A stretch of 64,000 nt of DNA from Mermis nigrescens. Its lineage: Eukaryota > Nematoda > Enoplea > Mermithida > Mermithidae. The first letter of the stretch is position 1. Every line of letters begins with the position of its first letter. The position numbers and the translations under genes are program-made. The notes under the pieces were generated by a model that saw only the letters and a list, made by a program, of their open reading frames with translations, did no database searches and was not told where the DNA came from. The DNA is taken from NCBI GenBank assembly GCA_036768485.1, contig JAVLUZ010000145.1, positions 18,363,706-18,427,705 on the forward strand, written 5' to 3'. Shown piece after piece: positions 49,261 through 64,000 of the stretch.

Positions 49261-49844
49261 CTAGGTACTAACATCAGTTTCCTTAAAAACGCATTCTGTA
49301 AGTGCATAAATACCTCAAAAAACTTAGTTATTACAAACACATAAAAAATAAATATTAGGTATCTCAACAGATAGAATTGCAGACTGCGGGACGGACTAGA
49401 AGAAATTTGGCGCGAAGCTATAAATTTTTTTCTGAATTATCGTAAACAAGAGTCAAAAATTATTCATTAACCTCACACTTCGTCGTATTTTGCAAGTTTC
49501 TCGTCTGATGCAATGAAAATCGTGAAAAATGAAAAACTCAGCCAATCCTTTGATTTATTTTCTGCTTGGCTTGATAGGGGCCCTCGTGAGCTCCTTGGGG
49601 TGCAGCCGCACATTCCGCACATGCCTAAGACTGAGCCTTTGAAGGTTTAGGGATAGAAATACCCAACCCCCTCCCCCGGAACACGTAAATATAGGTGCAT
49701 TTTTGGAAAAAGTGGCATCGGTGAAACTGTGGGGAAAGTCGGTATTGATAACGTCATTCAGCGGCGTAGCCAGGATTTTGGTTCGGGGGAGGCATAACAG
49801 AAATTTTTCAAGACTAATTTCGCATTGAATGCCAGTAACGTTAT

Positions 49845-50540
49845 CAGTGTTTTTTTGTACAAAGGTCCGTTTGTAAATGTACAAAGATGGTCCCCAAAAG
49901 TCTGTACATTTTTGTACATGCTAATTGTTGTGTACTATACTATAGTACAGTAGCGATTTTAGTGTGGTAAAACAGGGTTTTCGATCTTTGGTACTGTATT
50001 TTAGCCAATTTCTGGGTTTCTAACGCCAAAAATTACTGAAAATTGTCTCACGAAAAATTGGACGTTTTTCCATTCTAAATGCAAATTCTGCCATTCTAAA
50101 GATATATAGGACAAACAATTACTCATTTCTGCGCGAAGCGCCAAAATTTTCCAGGGAATTTTTAATCTTCTTACAGGTTTTGTCCTCCCAAAAATCTTTG
50201 TTTATTTTATACACACAAATTTTTGGGTACTATAGTATGGTACAGTAGCGATTTTAGTGTGGTCAAAACAGAGTTGTTCGACTTTTGGTAGTGTACTTTA
50301 GCTAATTTCTGGGTCTCTAAGGGCAAAAATCGCTAAGAATCGTCTTAAAACGGCGCGAAACGCCGAAAAATTTGACGTTTCCCCTTTTGAAATGCAATGT
50401 CTGCCATCATAAAGATATATACTCGTAGAACACACGATTAATCATTTCGGCTCTCAAAAATCTTTGTACGTGTACAAAGACGGTCCCGAAAAAGTCTTTG
50501 TACATCGGGAAAAGTCTTTGCCGGGTACAAAAAAGCACTG
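49845..50540 (+). mobile_element. Family C MITE, long form, perfect 8-bp target duplication
   Basis: AACGTTAT at 49837-49844 and 50541-50548. The empty site, a single AACGTTATGTATA, is preserved in the second copy of the host at about 51729. At 696 bp it holds one and a half family C units: the second begins at about 50200, after a partial right end of the first. Confidence 0.94.
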
Positions 50541-51650
50541 AACGTTATGTATAATGAAACTGAGTTTTTCAACCTTTAGTAGTGTAGCCTAGCTAATTTA
50601 TGGGTTTCTGACGATCAAAAAAACAAAAAGTGTACAGCGGCGAGAAGTGCCGAAAATTTACGGAATTTTTACCGTTTTCATTTAGAATTTACGGTCTTTC
50701 TATTGACAAACAGTTCGGAAATCATAAGTGGCGCAAAGTGCCAAGAAGTTTAGTCATTTTTTTACCGTCCTTGACATTTTGTCGCTCTGTTAATACTTAT
50801 AGTCTGACAGCAGAAAATTATTAAATTTGTACAAAACAATTTTGACAGTTCAAGCTTATAACAAGAAAACTGCGAATTACTAACTTTGTCTGAAGATATT
50901 TCGAGTGATTCAGGCGTTTGAATGCAATGCTGGAGCTTTACAAAAAGGAAGAACAGTAACTGGCGGCGCTATGCGCCGGAAAATTTTGACGTTTTTTGCA
51001 CTTAAAATTCAGTTTATACCGCTTAAATCATACAAAACAGAAAAATTGATGCCGGCGCGAAACGCCGGAAATTTATAGAAATTTCCAACCCTTTTACCTG
51101 GCTTGTTCTTCCTAAAATCTCGTTGCACTTGTACAACGAGATTTTACGGCTGCGGGGGTCTGAGGTAGCGCGCTCAAGCGTTCCCAGCGGGGTCCGGGGC
51201 AGAGTCCCGGAAAATTTTGTAAAACAAGCATTTTAATGTTGAATAATAAGGTTAAAATTTTCGCAAAATCGGCGAAATCTCGGTTCTGAATCAAGCCCAA
51301 AAACACTTAAAATTGATGAACTCCTAATTGCACAGAACTTATGAGCTAAAATGCGTTTTTCAACCTCTGCTAATTACATAGTGCAGCAACGGGTCGTTCG
51401 TTGCCAATAAGATATAGAAAAATGTATCAATGAAAATTTTGTTCTTACCGTTTTCAGGCCCATTTGTGGCCTTCTTATTAACAAGATGCAGTTCAGAAAA
51501 CAGGAAATGCGCAAAAACATAAGAAAATTTTGCTATTCCTTTCATTTAAAATAGGACTATGTGTCCTTGTAGAGAAAGACAAACAAAGCAGAGAATAGAC
51601 AAAGTGATACACAATCATTTTCGCACTTTTTCTATTATGCTCAACAAGCA

Positions 51651-53330
51651 GAGGCGTAGCCAGGATTTTGGTTCGGGGGGAGCATAAACAAAAATTTTTT
51701 AAGACTACTTTTGCATTGAATGCCAGTAACGTTATGTATAGTAAAACTGAGTTTTTCGACCTTTAGTAGTGTTTTTTTTGTACAAGGTCCGTTTGTACAT
51801 GTACAAAGATGGTCCCCAAAAGTCTTTGTACATTTTAAAAACACAAATTTTTGAGTACTATAATATAGTCCGGCAGCGATTTTAGTGTTGTAAAAACAAT
51901 TGTTCGACTTTTGGTAGTGAATTTTAGCTAATTTCTGGATCTCTAAGGGCACAAATCACTAATAATCGTCTTAAAACGGCGCGAAGCGCGAAATATTTGA
52001 CATTTTTCCTTTTGAAATGCAATTTCTTCCAGTATAAAGATATATAGAACACACAATTACTCATTTTGGCGCGAAGCGCCGAAAATTTTACGAATTTTAG
52101 ACCTTTTTTGCAATTTTTGTCTTCCCAAGAATCTTTGTACCTGTACAAAGGCGGTCCTGAAAAGTCTTTGTACGTCGAGAAAAATCTTTGCCGAATATGA
52201 AAGAACACTGATGTAGCCTAGCTAATTTATGGGTTTCTGACGATCAAAAATACAAAAAGTGTAAAGCGGCTCTAAGTGCCGAAAATTTTTTGGAATTTCT
52301 ACCGTTTTCATGTAGAATTTACGGCCTTTCTATTGCCAAACATTTCGAAAATTATAAGTGGCGCAAAGTGCCGAGAAATTTAGTCATTTTTTACCGCCCT
52401 TAACATTTTGTAGCTCGGTGAATACTAATAGTCTGACAGAGCAGAAAATTATCAAATTTGTACAAAACAATTTTGACAGTTCAAGCTTCTAACAAGAAAA
52501 CTAGCGAATTACTAACTTTGTTTGAAGATATTTTGAGTGATTCAGGCTTTTAAGCGCAATGCTGGAACTTTACAAAAAGAAAGAACAGTAACTGGCGGCG
52601 CTATGCGCCGGGAAATTTTGACGTTTTTGCACTTTAAACTCAATTTATATCGCTTAAGTCATACAAAAAAGACAAATTAGTGCCGGCGCGAAACGGCGAA
52701 AATTTTTAGAAATTCCTAACTCTTTTACCTGGCTTATCTCCCTATAATCTCGTTGCACGTGTACAACGAGATTTTACGGTTGCGAGGGTCTGGGATGGCG
52801 CGCTCAAGCGTTCCCAGCGGGGTCCGGGGCAAAGTCCCGGAAAATTTTGTACAAAAAAGCATTTCAATGTTAATTAGTAATGTTAGAATTTTCGCAAAAT
52901 CGGCCAAATCTTGGTTCTTAATCAAGCAAGCCCAAAAACACTTAAAATTGATGAACTTTTACATTGCACAAAACTTCTGAGCTGAAATGCGTTTTTTGAC
53001 CTCTGCTAATTACATAGCGCAGCAACGGGCCGCTGCCAATAAGAAATAGAAAAATGTATCAATGAAAATTCTGTTCTTACTGTTTTCAGGCCCATTTGTG
53101 GCCTTCTTATTTACAAGATGCAGTTCAGAAAACAGAAAATGCGCAAAAACATAAGAAAATTTGGCCTTTTCTTTCATTTAAAATAGGATTATGTGTCCCT
53201 GTTAAGAAAGACAAACAAAGCAAAGAATAGACAAACTGGTACACAAAAGACAAACAGAGCAGAGAATAGACAAACTGGTACATAATCCTTTTCGCACTTT
53301 TACTATTAGGCTCAACAAGCATGCGCAGAT
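51651..53330. repeat. Second tandem copy inside the composite element
   Basis: Near-identical order to 49759-51650: CAGCGGGGTCCGGGGCA at about 52815 versus 51185, GCCGGCGCGAAAC at about 52682 versus 51051, and CTGGCGGCGCTATGCGCCGG in both. Point differences and small indels are scattered, so the duplication is not brand new. Confidence 0.9.
51768..52210 (+). mobile_element. Family C MITE in the second copy
   Basis: Lies between CCTTTAGTAGTG and TGTAGCCTAGC. The first copy has the uninterrupted CCTTTAGTAGTGTAGCC at about 50571, the empty site. The left TIR tip is worn (GTGTTTTTTTTGTAC). The right end reads GAACACTG. Confidence 0.88.
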
Positions 53331-53635
53331 TCAATCAACGAACAAACAGTGCATTAAATTACTGAAGAGATGTGCAGTGCTGGATTATTTTAGCTGATTC
53401 AAGCTTTTTAATTCATTAAATCTATATAACAATAAATAATAATGACTCGACGTTTTTGCCTTTTTGAACTCAGTTTTCTGGACCACATTATTGCAACAGA
53501 AAAATCAACGATATTTCTGAAAAATCTCGGGAGGAGGCATGTGCCCCCAATGCCCCCATGGCTACGCCTATGACGTCATCGCATAAAAAAGTGACTTAAT
53601 CGGCATTTAATGTCTTTGCATCCTTGTGTACGAAG

Positions 53636-54356
53636 CACTGTTTTTTTGTACGAGACAAAGATTTTGAGGCTCGTACAAAGATTTTCGGAGCCATCTTTGT
53701 ACGATGTACAAAGACTTTTTGGGGCAAAGTCATAGTAATTCTAACGTTTTTTGGAGTATTTTTTAGCAAAATTTCTAAAAATTTTCGAGTATCATAATTA
53801 CATTCTATGTATATAGCTCCAAGCGCGGGCATTTAACACTCCAAAATCTATCTGTTAGCATCTTTGTACAGATTGAAGCATCTTTTAAAGCATTTCCACT
53901 GTTTTATAAAGATTTTATGCAGAAAAAAGAACTGCTAAACAACTTTGCTCTGTTTTCTACCGTTTGAAGATAAAATTGACTCTTTTATCTTTGCGTTGCA
54001 TTAAATTCATAAGAAAATTGGTGTCTATTATGAGATTTAGTCTGCACATTGCAACCGCTCATTATTTATAATTGTGTAACACAAGTCATTTTAACTTGCT
54101 GAGTTGAATTTTATTTGTAATTTCTACCTAAGACTCATGAAAATTTTGGCGTTTCGGGCCGAACTAATATAACCAGCTGAATTTAGAACAAAGTTACACC
54201 TTTTTCGAAGCGTGCGGGTCACGGATAACAATCTAGTAGTATGTAAAAATGTGTACATTCAATTGCGTTATATGTACAAAAAAATTTTCGCTCGTACATA
54301 GACTTTTTCCGGAGATCTTTGTACATGTACAAAGAGGCTCGTACAAAAAAACAGTG
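53636..54356 (+). mobile_element. Family K hAT-like element, second copy
   Basis: Flanks GTACGAAG (53628-53635) and GTACGACA (54357-54364), 6 of 8. The ends are CACTGTTTTTTTGTACGAG and GTACAAAAAAACAGTG. Colinear with 6048-6785 throughout. Confidence 0.9.
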
Positions 54357-54364
54357 GTACGACA

Positions 54365-56269
54365 TTCTATACGTGTCTTTCTCCCAAGCAGATCTTTCAA
54401 TCACTTATCCTCACTCTTCATACAAAGTGAATGAACCTGACCAATATACTCACTTCAGAAAGCCTTTTCAAAATATATTGGCTGAAAAAGAGGAAAAGCG
54501 ATTGAAAGTATTCTCGTGTAGCCGTATATCCTCATATTGTTATTTTCGCTGTCGGATTTTTATGTGTTATAAAGACAATAAGCTATTGACTCGGTTCAGT
54601 CCACCGTCTTCATAAGTGCATTACGAGGTCAATTTTTCCTGCGTTACTTTTGTTTCACGTGCAGCGCACATGTACGAGTAGGTAGAACTATTTTTGGATT
54701 CGCGTCGGTTCAATGAAAATAATCTTTTACGAACCAGTCTTCATCAGAATTAGAACGCTGCGCTGCCGATTTTAGGCACAAAATGCACGTGCTTCGTGTC
54801 GCTTATGCGCCTAGCATTAGACAGAATGGATGTTACCGACACGCCTGTCAGCTCAGTCTGCGCGTAAATCGCCACGCCACCTTTTCATCATTAAAATGCG
54901 TAGTCTTTTTCGCAACGTGGCATTTCTGTATCACTGCTCAGACAGTAAGTGATATCCATCGCGTGTCCTTACTGTTATTTAGTATTGCCATTGAGCAATC
55001 GGCCAGCAAACGCCCTCTTTTCGTTTTATATTTGCAGACAGGCTTCTGTTTGGGTTTGTACGTGCAATGTATGTTTATTCTTTTCCCAGTGTTTTCATTT
55101 TTTGGCATATTACTTCTAGTAGGCACCTATCCGAATTAAGATGTCTATTAATCGTCTAAGATCAAACCATAATTTGTCTTCTTATATTTTTGTTATTGTT
55201 CTGCCGGAATACTGAAAGTCCTAATTAATCGGATCTAAGCTCAGTTTATCCCCATTTACTTCAAAATTCATGCTGGCTAACAATTATAGTTTTTTCAAAT
55301 AAGGGCTGCATATCCTGCTTTGAAAGCTTGGAATTTATGCTGTTACGTGACACCTCGAGCCGCCCGTCATTATGTCAAACTGACATTTATCATTGTATGC
55401 ATATCCGGTTCCTATTTTTAGCTATAGCGCTACTTTGCTCGTTTTCGATCAGAAAAACTAAACAGACTAGGGTGTGCTTACGCGTCAAACCGGTCCTTAC
55501 TTGCATTATTTCCTGCCCGATTCCTTTGTTCGATCTTTCTAGTCAGCGTATATGCGTTTTAGAACGTACATACATAAGTTACGACTTAGAATGTTGGATT
55601 GTCGTTCATTGTATTCTCCCGGACTAAACGTACGTTTTTAAGCTTAAAATGATCTGCTTTTGCCACCATGTTAAGCCCTAAAACTGTGCCTCGCTTGCTA
55701 TTCTATATGCTGAATGCTACATCACCGACTGAGGTTGCATCGGACTCTTGTGATGTACGCATTGCATAGCTAAACTTTGGCGAGCTATCGATTAGCTGAC
55801 GTTTTCTTGCTCAATTTCATGCTATACTTCTATCTAAATGACCTAGAATGCCTAGTAAATATAATGCATTGCGTTTGCAATTTCCATGTACGTGATCCTT
55901 TAGTCACTTGTTCATTTGATTTGACAAGCGCGCGTTTTTGACTTCATAGTACTCTATAGCACGTGTTTCCGGTTTCTCTTATTTTCTGACTCAGTCCGCT
56001 TGAAGTTCATGTGTTGAGGCGTATTTAGCAATCATGCCTTTATTCGCGTTCAAACATTTTTCGAGGTGCTTGGTTTCTACACTATTAGGAGCAGACAGCT
56101 TACATAGTCGTTTTTAGCTTCATATCATTAGAAGCTTAGTAATGTTTTGCTGGCGTTCTAAGTGTTCTGATCGTCAACTGGTTTTGCTTTTATAATTTGC
56201 ATTTTGTTTGCTATACCGAATCCTCGAATATATAGTCGAAAATTTAGTTATAATTTTTTGTGACCATCA
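54365..56269. other. Intergenic island free of recognised transposons
   Basis: About 1.9 kb without the GC hairpin, the CTTTGTAC motifs or CCCC/GGGG element ends that fill the rest of the window. Open frames such as 54783-55139 lack domains and have no intron or start context. It may be intergenic sequence ahead of the GAPDH gene or contain a non-coding transcript; nothing specific can be named. Confidence 0.45.
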
Positions 56270-56757
56270 TCAGTCTTTTTTGTACGGAAAAAAGTTTTGA
56301 GGTTCATACAAACATTTTCGGAGTCATCTTTGTTCAACATACGAAGACTTCGGGGTAGAATGATGATAATTTTGATGCATTTTCGGTAAAAGCTCGGAAC
56401 ATTTCCGATGCTTCGCGTCTATCATGATTGCGGAATGCTGCCTACTCCAGCTTTTTGCAATCTCAAACGTTTTTGTCTGTACACTTCTAATTTTTTTAAA
56501 GTTAATTATACGGAACAGGAAATAAGAGCTATTAGTTAATTTGGCTTTATTTTGGCAATTTGAAGATAAAATTAATTTATTTATGCTTGTTACATTCGAT
56601 TAATACTTGCTATGACGTTTAATACGAGTTTCAATAAGCATATTGCAATCACACTATCATTGTCAAACTTCGCGTCAAACTACTTAGATAGCAACTGAAT
56701 TTAGGATAAAGTTATACTTTTTTTGAACTGCAAGTGGGTCGCCGCTGATGAACTCTA
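56270..56757 (+). mobile_element. Truncated family K element
   Basis: Starts CAGTCTTTTTTGTACGG and follows family K (GAGTCATCTTTGTTCAAC, GATGCTTCGCGTC, GATAAAATTAATTTATTTATG) but lacks the right TIR. It is more diverged than the other two copies. Confidence 0.7.
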
Positions 56758-56864
56758 TGCTTTTAAATGAATTGACAATGGTTTTTGTATTGCCTTAGTC
56801 TTTATAGAGCATTAAGCTTCCCTTTGATCTTCTAGTTCACATAATACCTAGTAGTGCTGAGCAG

Positions 56865-57229
56865 AGCGTACATGATCAGGGATGTTTCACTTCCAGAAAG
56901 GTTACTCACCCCTTTCCCCTAACATTCGCGATTTTTCATAAAATTCATGGAAAAGGCGCTGCTTTAATCATTTTTGGCTATCTCTTTGTATAAAATTTTC
57001 AAATTTTCGCGCGACATGTTCATTTTCTCACTATATTTTGTTCAATTCTATTAAAATTTTTCTGATATTTTTCCGAAATATTGTTTATGTTCTTACGCTG
57101 TAGAAAGCATCGTCAGAAACGCAGAAAAATGATGTCTTGACCTGTGTCGCGTATCTACCGTTTTTGAGCCCGGAAGGGCACTTCAGAATTTTGGCCCGCG
57201 TCAAGAATTCCCATGCTGTGCACGTCTAA
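56865..57229 (-). mobile_element. Family B element with 10-bp flanking direct repeat
   Basis: TGCTGAGCAG at 56855-56864 and 57230-57239. Inside, CGTACATGATCAGG at the left and CCCATGCTGTGCACGTCT at the right are the family ends; the hairpin is degraded (TCGCGCGAC). It supports a 9-10 bp duplication for family B. Confidence 0.82.
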
Positions 57230-57239
57230 TGCTGAGCAG

Positions 57240-57973
57240 TATCGGAAAAATTGTTCTCAGTCCTCATAGTTAGAGCTTAGCGCATTTTTATCCTTATTTA
57301 CAAAGTTGTTTGGGGAGATCATTAGATGCGGAAGGCTAACATTTCTCATCTTTATTGGCCGTACAAAAATTGTTTCAATTTTATGAAAATGGCAGAAATC
57401 ATAGCGTAATGCTACGATAAAATTTCAATATTTCCTGTAAAAATTTTAAACGTTGTTCTGGGATTTAAATAAGCTCTCTGAACTCTTTTTACAAGGTCGT
57501 ACATTCCTTTCTACATTTTATTGACTCTTCGGTTCACTCTTTTTCTTAGCGCCCGCTAAATTTTAAATTGGTTAAACTTTAAAATTTTAAAAATTTTGTT
57601 AAATTATTAAAAAAAAATTTTAAAGAAAAAAGAAGAAGAGGATGAGTAAAAAATTTAAAAAAATAAAGAAAGAAGCAAGAGGAGAGTAAAGTAAAAACAA
57701 GGTAAAGGAGGTTTAAAAATCTAAACTCGCAAAATACGATTTATCAATGCGCTAATGAGGATTTCATGGTGCTAATGGTTTCAGAACATCGTTAGCGGCT
57801 GCGCTCATGGGGGTGGCGCTAAAAAAACACTGCTTCGGTTTATGTTCTTCCATTTGACTTCGTTTAACATTTAATATTTTATATTCAATTTTTTGTGTCT
57901 TGCAGGTTTAGTTCTTTATTGTTTCAGCCACCGACATTTTCGCTAATTAAATATTAGCTACTTCCGATATTTT
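57240..57973. other. GAPDH upstream region
   Basis: Contains a low-complexity block (about 57585-57715) that changes from AAATTTTAAA repeats to a purine run of GAAGAAGAGG type. No TATA box or other core promoter element can be assigned. TTGCAG at 57905 and CTTCTCAG at 57994 are acceptor-like, so the upstream exon may lie here or further away. Confidence 0.4.
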
Positions 57974-57994
57974 TTATTGTTGATCACTTCTCAG
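57974..57994 (+). other. 3' splice-site-like sequence before the GAPDH start
   Basis: TTATTGTTGATCACTTCTCAG ends 8 bases before the GAPDH ATG. As in the CTP synthase gene, it could accept a 5' untranslated exon or a spliced leader. Confidence 0.45.
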
Positions 57995-58002
57995 ATTCGA
58001 AA

Positions 58003-63729
<5,727 letters not shown>

Positions 63730-64000
63730 TAAATTTGTATTAATAAAATTATCGTATTTCGTAGTTTCGTGGTCTATTATTGTTTGTTAATACACTCGAG
63801 CGAGACTCATTGCATATAAATATCCGTTAGCTATTCCTTCATGTATATAATTTCGGGGAGAAATATTAATTTTTCAAGATGAAGCCGAAAAAGTGTTTAA
63901 GAATATATCGCTTGCACATTAGATGGACTCAAAGATTAGGGGAATAATTTTCAGGTTCATTATTTTAGATTCATCAAATTCGTCCTATATATCGGGGAAC

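Larger units (their letters stand above)
49759..53572. mobile_element. Composite hAT-like element with tandem internal duplication
   Basis: The outer ends CAGCGGCGTAGCCAGG and CCATGGCTACGCCTATG are inverted. The flanks ACGTCATT (49751-49758) and ACGTCATC (53573-53580) match at 7 of 8. Inside, two direct copies follow each other: about 49759-51651 and about 51652-53316, both running from GGCGTAGCCAGGATTTTGG to GCTCAACAAGCA. Each copy carries one family C MITE, but at a different site. No transposase frame was seen. Confidence 0.88.

Noticed and set aside
54783..55139. 118-codon open frame upstream of GAPDH
   Set aside because: No recognisable domain and no splice or initiation context; Cys/Leu/Phe-rich runs look like chance. 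It is kept only as part of the transposon-poor island.

Overview
The window is AT-rich animal nuclear DNA: genes are split by GT-AG introns, there is a CR1/Jockey-like LINE, and the introns are packed with short terminal-inverted-repeat (TIR) DNA transposons. GAPDH and CTP synthase are both of animal type. The phylum cannot be fixed from the sequence; an invertebrate such as a nematode or arthropod fits. No bacterial operon, CRISPR array, rRNA or tRNA was recognised.

Layout. Positions 1-1600 are AT-rich with two (TA)n tracts. A decayed non-LTR retrotransposon runs from about 1609 to 6800, with a PHD-like ORF1, an apurinic endonuclease and a reverse transcriptase, and is broken by three later DNA-transposon insertions. 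A long foldback element follows at 6887-7896, then a mosaic of small TIR elements to about 11.8 kb. A complete CTP synthase gene occupies 11853-45540 on the + strand. Its 14 coding exons (1710 bp, 569 codons plus stop) cover both the amidoligase domain and the glutamine amidotransferase domain with Cys399 and the His532/Glu534 pair. Introns make up about 95% of the locus and consist largely of nested transposons. From 45.5 to 58 kb is intergenic DNA containing a 3.8-kb composite hAT-like element with an internal tandem duplication. The first six coding exons of GAPDH follow at 58003-63728, also on the + strand; the gene runs off the window.

The two genes are housekeeping enzymes (pyrimidine nucleotide synthesis and glycolysis) with no evident functional link beyond adjacency. 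The mobile DNA is the remarkable part. Many insertions can be delimited exactly by target-site duplications: 8 bp for hAT-like families, 9-10 bp for Mutator-like families, TAA for a PIF/Harbinger element and TA for a mariner-like element. One intron holds transposons nested five deep. A short GC hairpin of the form GGCGC-GAA-GCGCC sits inside at least seven otherwise dissimilar families. Two splice junctions, CTP synthase intron 6 and GAPDH intron 3, do not fit GT-AG while keeping the reading frame.

All exon joins were made by reading frame and family knowledge, with no transcript evidence. Transposon family letters (A, B, C and so on) are local labels used only in this annotation.
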